A program made the translations under genes and the position numbers. A DNA stretch of 14,973 bases from Nitrospirales bacterium (GTDB lineage Bacteria; Nitrospirota; Nitrospiria; Nitrospirales; UBA8639): positions 1 to 14,973 of the forward strand of contig JAJDBO010000171.1 in assembly GCA_029261305.1 (NCBI GenBank), read 5' to 3'. This document shows, one piece after another, positions 7,423 to 14,536 of the stretch. The first letter of the stretch is position 1; the number at the start of each line of letters is the position of its first letter. The notes beneath the pieces were generated by a model, which saw nothing but the letters and a program-made list of their open reading frames with translations, was not told the origin of the DNA and made no database searches.

Positions 7423-8832
7423 ATGAAACTCAGCCCTCTGACAGTTGGCCCAAATATCAGGGGGGCCTCTGGTAACACCATACGGTTGTGGGGTAGGGGA
7501 GAGTATCAAACGAGGTCCAAACAATCACAAGAACTAAAACGTTGCGTTGGTGGGGCTAGGATTCGAAAAAAAGGTGAGAAGTCCTTCAGCCAACCAACGT
7601 TCTTTAAGATGAATCCTAACTTTGATATGACAGGGGTAGTCGTCTTTTCGGAATTGGAGTCAGAGACTACCTATGAATATCAAATGGACTGGTGTTTTTC
7701 TCGGCCAAATCTTCATATCAATAAACCAAACGTGAATGTGAAATGGGACGCGGCCAGCCAAGGAGCGGTGACCACAGCTTCCACCAAACCCACTCAGTCT
7801 CGATCCTTCATCTTCGGGTCTTGCCCTAATTTGCTGCTGTTATTTGGACGAGCCTGGTACGACAATCGAGGAGATAAGACCTTCCGGTCGATGCTGAATC
7901 AGATCGAAACCGGAGATGCCTGTGATGCCGTCCTCATGATTGGGGATCAGATTTACGCGGATGATTTGAATTATCTCAAAAGGGATGACACCCTCGACCA
8001 GTTTAACACCCGTTACCGTTTAGCCTTTTCCCAACCACATATTCGTCAGCCTATGGCCAACGTACCGACCTATATGACCTTTGATGACCATGAGATTGAA
8101 GATAATTGGCCTGCCAAAGCGGAACCCAAAGATTTGGTGACCAAATATCCCGCAGCTATTCATTCCTACATGACCTATCAAATGAGTGGAAATCCTTTGT
8201 TTACGGTCAATGCGCAGAACAAGTTAGAGGGCGTTCCGGAAAAGTTGTGGTATTTATTCACGGATGGATGTTGCGAGGTGTTTGTCACTGATACACGGAC
8301 AGAACGTAATTTGAAATCTGAACCGAATGAGCTTGTGAGTCGAGAACAATTACAGGCGTTAAAAGAATGGCTGAACGATGGTTCAGGAAAAGTGACGCTG
8401 GTCGCGTCGGCCATTCCATTATTCCCTGATCACACATCCGAAAGCCCGGATAAATGGGGGGGCTTCCTTGAACAGCGGGGGGAGGTGCTCAATCATATCC
8501 GTGACCATCATATTCCACGCGTGGTTTTTCTTTCTGGTGACATCCATTGTTCCATGACGGCGGAGTTAGTGAGTCTATCGGATCAAAACGTTAAAGTGAT
8601 CTCGATTATTTCCTCGGCATTTTTCTGGCCCTATAGCCATCCCAAGCCAAGCATGTTCAATCTTGATGGGGCACTTCCCACTGCTGGTAGTGGAGATTAC
8701 ACTCTTGCAAATGTTGGTCCCATGGATGCAACCGACAACTTCACTCGTCTTCGTATTGACCTCAAAGGAATCATCGCCGAAGTGTATGCTCGAAAAGGGG
8801 AGCACATTCGACCCAGGAAACATTCGTTTTAA
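7423..8832 (+). CDS. PhoD-like metallophosphatase family protein, apparently cytoplasmic
   Basis: A 469-residue protein. Residues ~1-120 form an N-terminal beta-rich domain; the 'TGVVVFSELESETTYEYQMD' stretch at 70-89 resembles the Fn3-like domain of PhoD proteins. The metallophosphatase domain follows: FGSCPN (131-136), GDQIYADD (174-181), FDDHEIEDNW (220-229) and LSGDIHCS (370-377). These are the metal-binding Asp/His motifs of the PhoD/alkaline phosphatase D family, phosphodiesterases or monoesterases with Fe/Ca or similar metals. Unlike the classical exported PhoD of Bacillus, no Tat or Sec signal is visible: the N-terminus MKLSPLTVGP is not hydrophobic and has no twin arginine. A good GGAG ribosome binding site supports this start. 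The substrate is unknown. The gene sits 41 nt after the YihY gene and 33 nt before aguB. Confidence 0.88.
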   Translation: MKLSPLTVGPNIRGASGNTIRLWGRGEYQTRSKQSQELKRCVGGARIRKKGEKSFSQPTFFKMNPNFDMTGVVVFSELESETTYEYQMDWCFSRPNLHINKPNVNVKWDAASQGAVTTASTKPTQSRSFIFGSCPNLLLLFGRAWYDNRGDKTFRSMLNQIETGDACDAVLMIGDQIYADDLNYLKRDDTLDQFNTRYRLAFSQPHIRQPMANVPTYMTFDDHEIEDNWPAKAEPKDLVTKYPAAIHSYMTYQMSGNPLFTVNAQNKLEGVPEKLWYLFTDGCCEVFVTDTRTERNLKSEPNELVSREQLQALKEWLNDGSGKVTLVASAIPLFPDHTSESPDKWGGFLEQRGEVLNHIRDHHIPRVVFLSGDIHCSMTAELVSLSDQNVKVISIISSAFFWPYSHPKPSMFNLDGALPTAGSGDYTLANVGPMDATDNFTRLRIDLKGIIAEVYARKGEHIRPRKHSF

Positions 8833-8865
8833 TTCCAAGTTTTAAAAACAATTGGCTCCAATCTT

Positions 8866-9777
8866 ATGAACGTACCCAAAAAGATATGTGTCGGACTATT
8901 GCAGCTTAGCTGCTCGTCCGATCCCCGAGAAAACCTTGATCGGGCGGTATCCAAAATTGAGACCGCAGTTCAAGACGGAGCCACGGTCGTCTGTCTTCCA
9001 GAGCTGTTTACCTCCCAATATTTTTGTCAAACAGAAGATCCCGCGTTGTTCGATTTGGCTGAGCCTGTTCCGGGCCCTTCCACTGTGGCTCTTAGGATGG
9101 TCGCCAAACAGCATAGGGTCGTCATCATTGTTCCGCTTTTCGAACGGCGAACGGCTGGGATCTATCATAATTCGATCGTGGTGTTGGATAGTGATGGGTC
9201 CATTGCTGGACTCTATCGTAAGATGCACATTCCCGATGATCCAGCCTACTACGAAAAGTTTTATTTCACCCCTGGGGATAAAGGGTTTCAGGCCATTCAG
9301 ACGAGTGTTGGCAAAGTTGGTACATTGATTTGTTGGGATCAATGGTATCCCGAAGCCGCGCGGTTGACGACACTTCAAGGGGCTGAGATGTTGTTCTATC
9401 CTACGGCCATTGGTTGGCATCCATTAGAAAAATCGCAAGAAGGGCAGTCGCAACGTGAGGCATGGCAGACTATTCAGCGAAGTCATGCAATCGCGAATGG
9501 TGTGTTTGTGATGTCCGTGAATCGTGTTGGGCATGAGAAGCCAGCCGAGGGGGGGGACGGCATAGAATTTTGGGGAAGCTCGTTTATATGTGATCCATTT
9601 GGAGTGGTTATTGCCGAAGCATCGATTGATAACGAAGAAACCGTCATTGCTGATATTGATCTGGCCCGAGTCGAAGAAGTCCGACGTCATTGGCCCTTTC
9701 TCCGCGATCGCCGAGTTGATGCCTATGGTGGTATCACCAAACGTTTTTTAGACGAGGACGATTCTGGTGAATGTTAA
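8866..9777 (+). CDS. aguB: N-carbamoylputrescine amidase (AguB)
   Basis: A 303-residue member of the carbon-nitrogen hydrolase (nitrilase) superfamily. The catalytic Glu-Lys-Cys triad is visible: Glu46 in VVCLPELFTSQYF, Lys119 in LYRKMHIPDDPAYYEKFYF, and Cys156 in LICWDQWYPEAARL. The K-M-H-I-P-D-D-P and CWDQWYPE motifs, together with 'GIEFWGSSFICDPFG' near residues 233-247, are characteristic of N-carbamoylputrescine amidases rather than other nitrilases. The enzyme hydrolyses N-carbamoylputrescine to putrescine, CO2 and ammonia in the cytoplasm, the last step of the agmatine route. The assignment is reinforced by the overlapping agmatine deiminase gene. No clear ribosome binding site precedes the ATG. 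A run of eight G residues occurs at 9549-9556, within an insertion-like KPAEGGDG loop. Confidence 0.95.
   Translation: MNVPKKICVGLLQLSCSSDPRENLDRAVSKIETAVQDGATVVCLPELFTSQYFCQTEDPALFDLAEPVPGPSTVALRMVAKQHRVVIIVPLFERRTAGIYHNSIVVLDSDGSIAGLYRKMHIPDDPAYYEKFYFTPGDKGFQAIQTSVGKVGTLICWDQWYPEAARLTTLQGAEMLFYPTAIGWHPLEKSQEGQSQREAWQTIQRSHAIANGVFVMSVNRVGHEKPAEGGDGIEFWGSSFICDPFGVVIAEASIDNEETVIADIDLARVEEVRRHWPFLRDRRVDAYGGITKRFLDEDDSGEC
9754..9758 (+). promoter_or_regulatory. Ribosome binding site of aguA inside aguB
   Basis: GAGGA lies 8 nt before the GTG at 9767, within the last codons of aguB. It supports the overlapping GTG start and suggests translational coupling. Confidence 0.5.
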
Positions 9778-10867
9778 GGTGCCAGGGAAAAAAGCAGAGC
9801 TACGTTTCCCGTCATCCAGTTGCCGAATGCCTGCAGAGTGGGAGCCACATGAAGCGACCTGGTTGGGATGGCCTCATAATGCCACTGATTGGCCTGGTAA
9901 GTTAGCCACTATTCATTGGGTCTATGCAGAGATTGTTCGTAAGTTGGCTGAGGGTGAAATTGTCCGGATCCTTGTCAATTGGAAATCACATGAAGAACGT
10001 GCCAAGCGGTTTCTTCTTCGTGCTGGCGTAAATTTAAAACAAATTCAATTCTTTCAAGTTCAAACTAATCGCGGATGGACCCGTGATTTTGGTCCAATCT
10101 TTGTTACAAAAGAAAAGTCCCGTCCTCAACGAGCCATTGCTCGATTTCGATTCAATGCCTGGGCTCGCTACCCAGATTGGAAAAAAGATGATCAGATTCC
10201 TGAGCGTCTAGCCAAACGCCTCAACCATCCCATTTTTCCGGTCAAGTTTAAAGGAAGTGATGTGGTTCTTGAGGGTGGAAGTATTGAGGTCAATGGTGCT
10301 GGCACATTGTTGACGACTGAAGAATGTTTACTTGATCCCAATATCCAGGTGAGGAATCCTGGCCTGAATCGCAAGGATTATGAAACCGTCTTCGGCCAAA
10401 CATTAGGCGTGACCAATACAGTATGGTTGAATAAGGGCATTGCGGGGGATGATACGCATGGGCATGTCGATGATCTCTGTCGATTTGTGAATCCACACAT
10501 TGCCGTGCTTTGCCAAGAACGAAATATTCACGACAAAAACTATCGGCCCTTGGCTGAAAATCGAGAACGACTGGAGAGCGCCCGGTTGGAAGATGGATCA
10601 AAAATTGAAATGATCCCATTGCCCATGCCCAGTCCATTAATGTTTGATGGACGTCGATTGCCTGCAAGTTATGCTAATTTTTACATTGGCAATGCGGCCG
10701 TGTTGGTTCCGACCTTTAATGATCCCCATGATCGGGTGGCTATCGGAATTTTGAGCGAACTCTTTCGCGATCGCCCCGTGGTCGGCATTCATGCCGTGGA
10801 TTTAGTGTGGGGTTTCGGCACGATTCATTGTCTCACACAACAACAACCTTCCATTCGGCTCTCCTAG
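9767..10867 (+). CDS. aguA: Agmatine deiminase (AguA)
   Basis: A 366-residue member of the peptidylarginine-deiminase-like (PAD_porph) family. Key features are RMPAEWEPHEATWLGWPHN (20-38), the 'QTNRGWTRDFGPIFVT' stretch with the R-D-x-G-P motif, 'VVLEGGSIEVNGAGTLLTTE' with the E-G-G-S substrate-binding motif, 'GIAGDDTHGHVDDLCRFVN' with the catalytic His, and a C-terminal nucleophile Cys355 in GTIHCLTQQQ. All catalytic positions are present. The enzyme deiminates agmatine to N-carbamoylputrescine and ammonia, supplying the substrate of AguB. The GTG start overlaps aguB by 11 nt, has GAGGA 8 nt upstream, and gives a normal length; a GTG at 9779 is a less likely alternative. The residues just before the nucleophile read W-G-F-G-T-I-H-C, where many family members have G-G-G-x-I-H-C. 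Confidence 0.96.
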   Translation: MNVKVPGKKAELRFPSSSCRMPAEWEPHEATWLGWPHNATDWPGKLATIHWVYAEIVRKLAEGEIVRILVNWKSHEERAKRFLLRAGVNLKQIQFFQVQTNRGWTRDFGPIFVTKEKSRPQRAIARFRFNAWARYPDWKKDDQIPERLAKRLNHPIFPVKFKGSDVVLEGGSIEVNGAGTLLTTEECLLDPNIQVRNPGLNRKDYETVFGQTLGVTNTVWLNKGIAGDDTHGHVDDLCRFVNPHIAVLCQERNIHDKNYRPLAENRERLESARLEDGSKIEMIPLPMPSPLMFDGRRLPASYANFYIGNAAVLVPTFNDPHDRVAIGILSELFRDRPVVGIHAVDLVWGFGTIHCLTQQQPSIRLS

Positions 10868-10883
10868 CCCCTGTATCATCTTC

Positions 10884-11810
10884 ATGGCTTCCCCCAAAAC
10901 ATTGAATTTGCCTTCACCCCTTCGCTTGGGATGGATTGGAACGGGTGTCATGGGTGCAGCGATATGTGGACACCTCCTGAAGAAGTCCTACCCCACCATA
11001 GTTTATTCTCGGACACGTCAAAAAGCTGAAGCCTTGTTAGCGCAAGGGGCTCAATGGGCAGTCTCACCAGCAGAAGTCATGGCGCAAGCTAATATCGTGT
11101 TCACCATGGTTGGGTTTCCCCAAGACGTGGGTGAAGTCTACTTTGGTGAATCTGGTCTTCTTCAGTCCATTCGCCCCAACACCGTGCTTGTAGATATGAC
11201 GACATCGCCCCCGAGTTTGGCCGTCGAAATTTCTGAGGTCTGCCAGACCAAGGGTGGACATTTTATTGATGCTCCGGTTTCCGGGGGAGATGTTGGAGCT
11301 CAACAAGCCACCTTATCTATCATGATGGGTGGGGATGCCGGTGTTGTTCTCGCACTGCGTCCATTGTTTGAAACCATGGGAAAAACCATTATTCATCAAG
11401 GTCAATCTGGCGCTGGACAACATGCCAAGCTATGCAACCAAATCACCATTGCCGGAACGATGATTGGCGTCTGCGAGTCTTTATTATATGGCTATCGGGC
11501 GGGATTGGATTTGGAGACTATGCTCCAGTCCATTCGGGGAGGGGCTGCGGCCTGTTGGACTTTAGATAATTTGGCCCCACGTATCTTGCAGCGCAATTTT
11601 GATCCTGGCTTCTTTGTCGAGCACTTTGTGAAGGACATGGGTATTGCGTTAGATGAGGCCAAACGAATGGGGCTGGTGCTTCCTGGCCTAGCTCTCGTGC
11701 ATCAGTTGTACTTGGCCGTGCAATCACATGGGCATGGTCGAGCAGGAACTCATGCGCTCATGTTGGCCCTTGAGGAATTATCGAATATTCAAAGAACAGA
11801 AAAATCGTAA
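10884..11810 (+). CDS. NAD(P)-dependent oxidoreductase, 3-hydroxyisobutyrate dehydrogenase family
   Basis: A 308-residue beta-hydroxyacid dehydrogenase. The N-terminal Rossmann motif is LGWIGTGVMGAAICGHLLK (15-33). The family substrate-binding signature FIDAPVSGGDVGAQQATL lies at 127-144, and the catalytic lysine region GAGQHAKLCNQ holds Lys182. FVKDMGIAL (248-256) is the conserved C-terminal helix motif. Residues after the second strand read YSRTRQK (41-47), basic rather than acidic, which suggests NADP(H) preference. The family includes 3-hydroxyisobutyrate dehydrogenase, tartronate semialdehyde reductase (GarR/GlxR) and plant-type glyoxylate/succinic semialdehyde reductases (GLYR). The last is a plausible alternative given putrescine-forming neighbours, because succinic semialdehyde is a putrescine catabolite, but the sequence alone does not decide. 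It begins 16 nt after aguA. The exact substrate is unknown. Confidence 0.9.
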   Translation: MASPKTLNLPSPLRLGWIGTGVMGAAICGHLLKKSYPTIVYSRTRQKAEALLAQGAQWAVSPAEVMAQANIVFTMVGFPQDVGEVYFGESGLLQSIRPNTVLVDMTTSPPSLAVEISEVCQTKGGHFIDAPVSGGDVGAQQATLSIMMGGDAGVVLALRPLFETMGKTIIHQGQSGAGQHAKLCNQITIAGTMIGVCESLLYGYRAGLDLETMLQSIRGGAAACWTLDNLAPRILQRNFDPGFFVEHFVKDMGIALDEAKRMGLVLPGLALVHQLYLAVQSHGHGRAGTHALMLALEELSNIQRTEKS

Positions 11811-11884
11811 GGCAAGAAGCGTGTTTTGAAAACTCAATTTTACCTCTCAGAGATTACGTCTCACGGTTCACGATAAACATTCAT

Positions 11885-13639
11885 ATGGCTACTTTCGATG
11901 ATCTTCAACATATCCTTCATCGTATTGATGGGCGAGGCTATAAAGCCTACAAGGATCTTGTTGGGGAGTTTGTTCATACTCATTTAACGCTTCATATCGA
12001 TCATGTGCAGGGTGACCCCTTTGCAAGTCCTTCAAAAATCCGCGTTCGTGTCCCATCAACCTTTGCCAATATTCCTTCCGATCTATTTTCCACTACTATT
12101 CGGCGCATTGCGATTCAAGATTATTTGATCCGAGCCATTCACGCGGCCATTCATCAGATATGCCACGGACCCCGTGGTATGGGGAAAAGCGGACTTATTT
12201 CCATAGATGTTGGTGGACAAGAAGTCCTGGAACGAACTGCCATGGTGGTGAGCGAACCGTGGATTGAAGCACGAATGGAAGTCGGACTGCCTGCTCAAGG
12301 GCGAACCATTCTTGGACGCCAAGCCGAGGCCATGTTGTGTGATGAGATACCCCGAATCGTCAAACAGAGTATGACCTGGGATGCCCTGGACCAAACTCGA
12401 GCTCGTGAATTCGTGAACTGCGTAGAAAACCAAGAGGCCATTGGAGAACAACTTCAAGGATTAGGTTTAGTTGCCTTTGTGGCTGATGGTTCACAGCTTG
12501 CCCGAGTGAGCGGTGCCTCCGATCAACCGTTGACGGGAGATCGTGCGTATCCCTTCCAATCCTCAGCATCTCTTCGTGTGAATATTCCAATCCCTCATGA
12601 ATGTCTACAACAGGGCACCCTGACCAAAGAATTGACAGGTCTAGGCATACCAAAGGGTGTCACGCTAATTGTTGGAGGAGGTTATCACGGAAAGTCCACC
12701 TTGCTTCGAGCGATAGAGCGTGGTGTCTATCCGCATATCCCGAATGATGGACGAGAGTACGTGGTCACATTGAATACGGCGGTCAAAGTCCGTGCCGAAG
12801 ATGGACGCCGTATAGAACAGATTGATATGAGTGGGTTTATTATCAACCTTCCGTTTGGGCAAGACACCACACACTTTTCAACCGACAATGCCAGTGGTAG
12901 TACCAGTCAAGCTGCGAGTATTCTTGAAGCGATGGAAATTGGCGCGGAGGCGTTGTTGTTGGATGAAGATACGTCAGCAACTAACTTTCTTGTTCGTGAC
13001 GCGCGGATGCAAGCCCTCGTACATAAAACTCATGAACCCATCACACCATTAATTGACCGAATCTATGAACTGTTTGAAGAGCATGGGGTTTCGACCATTT
13101 TGGTCATGGGTGGATGTGGAGATTATTTTGATGTTGCCGATACCGTCATCATGATGCGAGAGTTTCAACCAGTTACCGTAACTGAAGAGGCCAATCAGAT
13201 TGCGCAAGCACATCCCACGCAACGTAATCTGGAAGTACCACAATCTTTCGAGCACATTCCTTCAAGAACGATCCTTCGTGAAACAATTGACATTTCTTTG
13301 GGGCCACGCGATATCAAGATTGATGCGAAATCTCTCACTCTTTTGATGTTTGGCCAAGAATGGTTGGATCTTGTTGGCGTGGAGCAATTGGTAGACATCA
13401 GTCAAACGCGTGCCATTGGGTATGCAATACGTTTCCTTGCCCGTCACATGAGAAATGGTCAAATGAGTATAAAAGAGGCCGTCGTTTTTATAGACGAATT
13501 TTTCACTCGGGAAGGACTGGACCGACTTGATCCCTACTATCAATCAGAGCGACATCCTGGCAACTTTGCACGGCCCAGACTCTATGAAATCGCTGCCACG
13601 ATTAACCGTTTGAGAAGCATTAGTCTTAATCAAGATTAA
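11885..13639 (+). CDS. ABC-class predicted ATPase (COG3044/PF09818, MRB1590-like)
   Basis: A 584-residue protein. Residues ~1-240 match the N-terminal domain of the family ('IDGRGYKAYKDLVGEF' early, 'ISIDVGGQEVLERTAM' at 106-119). The ABC-class ATPase domain follows: Walker A VGGGYHGKSTLL (263-274), an ABC-signature-like NASGSTSQA (335-343), Walker B with the catalytic acidic pair ALLLDEDTSATNF (356-368), and a switch segment ILVMGGCGDYFDVAD (405-419). The last ~100 residues form the C-terminal domain. This matches the 'predicted ATPase of the ABC class' family, whose studied member is trypanosome MRB1590, an RNA-binding ATPase linked to mitochondrial RNA editing; bacterial members are poorly understood. 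No transmembrane segment is seen, so it is not a transporter subunit. It lies 74 nt after the dehydrogenase gene with no clear ribosome binding site. Its TAA directly abuts the stop of the convergent small gene. Confidence 0.92.
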   Translation: MATFDDLQHILHRIDGRGYKAYKDLVGEFVHTHLTLHIDHVQGDPFASPSKIRVRVPSTFANIPSDLFSTTIRRIAIQDYLIRAIHAAIHQICHGPRGMGKSGLISIDVGGQEVLERTAMVVSEPWIEARMEVGLPAQGRTILGRQAEAMLCDEIPRIVKQSMTWDALDQTRAREFVNCVENQEAIGEQLQGLGLVAFVADGSQLARVSGASDQPLTGDRAYPFQSSASLRVNIPIPHECLQQGTLTKELTGLGIPKGVTLIVGGGYHGKSTLLRAIERGVYPHIPNDGREYVVTLNTAVKVRAEDGRRIEQIDMSGFIINLPFGQDTTHFSTDNASGSTSQAASILEAMEIGAEALLLDEDTSATNFLVRDARMQALVHKTHEPITPLIDRIYELFEEHGVSTILVMGGCGDYFDVADTVIMMREFQPVTVTEEANQIAQAHPTQRNLEVPQSFEHIPSRTILRETIDISLGPRDIKIDAKSLTLLMFGQEWLDLVGVEQLVDISQTRAIGYAIRFLARHMRNGQMSIKEAVVFIDEFFTREGLDRLDPYYQSERHPGNFARPRLYEIAATINRLRSISLNQD

Positions 13640-13951
13640 CTACACCTCATCCTCGGAGGCAACACATAAAAAGAATAGCAGAACACCAAGACGTTTTTTT
13701 TGTGGTAAGCCCAATGGGGGTTCTGTGCGTAAGGGTTTATCAGACAATGATATCGTGGCGGGTCTTAATACAGTAATCGTCGGTTCTTCATCCTCGAAGA
13801 ATTGAGAAATAAACCGTTCAGATCCTTGGAGATTATAGGATCCAACTTTTGCCCATCCCTTCTCCTCTCCTAAGCCTGAAAGACCGAATGTTGCTGTGAA
13901 GACCGTAATGCCGATTACTTTGCTTATGAAGGATGTCCGTTGATTTCTCAT
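13640..13951 (-). CDS. Small exported protein of unknown function
   Basis: The ATG at 13951 has an excellent GAGGAG ribosome binding site 6 nt upstream and gives 103 residues; the longer reading from GTG 13987 starts inside a palindrome and is less likely. The N-terminus MRNQRTSFISK followed by VIGITVFTATFGLSGLG is a plausible Sec signal peptide, with possible cleavage near GWA-KV (residues 32-36). The mature part is short, with an acidic patch FFEDEEP (51-57), a Pro-rich linker, QKKR (85-88), and a hydrophobic end LGVLLFFLCVA (88-98) before SEDEV. I recognise no domain. A run of eight A residues encodes QKK; a slip or sequencing error there would change the last ~17 residues, so the C-terminus is less certain. 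It is the only gene between the + strand cluster and the HD-GYP gene. Confidence 0.55.
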   Translation of the reverse strand: MRNQRTSFISKVIGITVFTATFGLSGLGEEKGWAKVGSYNLQGSERFISQFFEDEEPTITVLRPATISLSDKPLRTEPPLGLPQKKRLGVLLFFLCVASEDEV

Positions 13952-13957
13952 GGGAGT

Positions 13958-13963
13958 CTCCTC
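13958..13963 (-). promoter_or_regulatory. Ribosome binding site deciding the small exported protein's start
   Basis: GAGGAG on the - strand, 6 nt before the ATG at 13951. It is among the best matches in the window and is the main reason to believe the small gene is translated. Confidence 0.6.
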
Positions 13964-13965
13964 AT

Positions 13966-13996
13966 CCCTGTAACGTGACAAAGTCACGATACAGGG
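13966..13996. repeat. 31-bp near-perfect inverted repeat (14-nt arms, AAA centre)
   Basis: The left arm CCCTGTAACGTGAC (13966-13979) and right arm GTCACGATACAGGG (13983-13996) are complementary at 13 of 14 positions around a 3-nt centre. The inner CGTGAC/GTCACG arms are perfect. On the - strand the repeat ends 2 nt before the GAGGAG ribosome binding site of the small exported gene. It could be an operator, a strong 5' UTR hairpin controlling translation, or part of a mobile palindromic element. Confidence 0.75.
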
Positions 13997-14000
13997 TGGG

Positions 14001-14043
14001 TTGCTTCACGAGGGGGCACCGGGGGAGGTGGCGCCTCGTGCAA
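14001..14043. repeat. GC-rich imperfect hairpin next to the 31-bp palindrome
   Basis: CACGAGG (14007-14013) pairs with CCTCGTG (14034-14040). Inside, CACC pairs with GGTG across a short internal loop, with a 6-nt G/A loop. Outside, TTGC can pair with GCAA if three bases bulge. It lies 4 nt from the palindrome at 13966-13996. Neither strand shows a following T tract, so it is not a standard terminator. Confidence 0.5.
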
Positions 14044-14288
14044 AATATGGGCCGATGTCATCATGGACCTACCAAGTGAAAAAATTCATGCACGAACTTG
14101 AATAGGTCTATGTCGAAAATCGGAACTTGGCAGTGGAGCTTGGCCTGGAGAGGAGGAGTCCTGGGAACAAGAATCTTTTGTGTCAGCAGCCAGACGAACC
14201 CTTGGATTTTTATCCAACTTAGGTCTCTTGGCTTTGCGTCCTGCCCTCTCAAGCAGTTTGCCCTTTTGCCTTACCTTTCCATTATCGG

Positions 14289-14315
14289 CCTCTTGGTAAA
14301 AAACCTTCCAAGAGG
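14289..14315. repeat. Inverted repeat CCTCTTGG-N11-CCAAGAGG
   Basis: A perfect 8-bp stem with an A-rich 11-nt loop, in the non-coding region. On the + strand it is followed by a loose T-rich stretch (TTCAATTTTATG), but no + strand gene ends nearby. On the - strand, where the HD-GYP gene ends 222 bases earlier, no T tract follows. Its role is unclear. Confidence 0.4.
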
Positions 14316-14536
14316 TTCAATTTTATGTTGCTGAGCATGGTTGCTGGATTATGTTGGATGTTTCTGAACTAGGGAATGGTAGTCAATGTGTAGATTGTAT
14401 TCCAAGGAGGGAATTATTTGGGGATTGGGAAATCACATGACAGATTGATTCAACGATACTCGGAGATGGAGGGGGAAAGGGTTGGGAGGGGAAATGATAG
14501 GGGAAGCCAGCAATCGTGAATACAAGGAAAGACGGG

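Larger units (their letters stand above)
13997..14536. other. Non-coding region with several inverted repeats
   Basis: About 540 bases without a convincing gene. Two overlapping short reading frames, 14098-14334 (+) and 14061-14252 (-), both start with TTG, lack ribosome binding sites and show no domain, so I do not call them. The region contains a GC-rich hairpin (14001-14043), TTGGAT-TTTT-ATCCAA (14202-14217) and CCTCTTGG-N11-CCAAGAGG (14289-14315), then a purine-rich G/A stretch on the + strand (about 14455-14510). It may hold upstream control sequences for the small exported gene, an RNA gene or a decayed element; I cannot tell which. Confidence 0.5.

Noticed and set aside
8896..9420. 174-residue open frame on the - strand across aguB
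   Set aside because: It lies fully antisense to a gene with an intact catalytic triad, has no domain, and its composition (Arg/Ser/Pro-rich) fits a shadow frame. The overlapping + frame at 8888-9328 is rejected for the same reason.
12083..12653. Long - strand frames inside the ATPase gene
   Set aside because: They are antisense to conserved family sequence and have no domain or translation signal.
14061..14334. Two opposed short frames in the non-coding region
   Set aside because: Both begin with TTG, lack a ribosome binding site and show no recognisable motif. The rich Trp/Phe/Cys content looks random.
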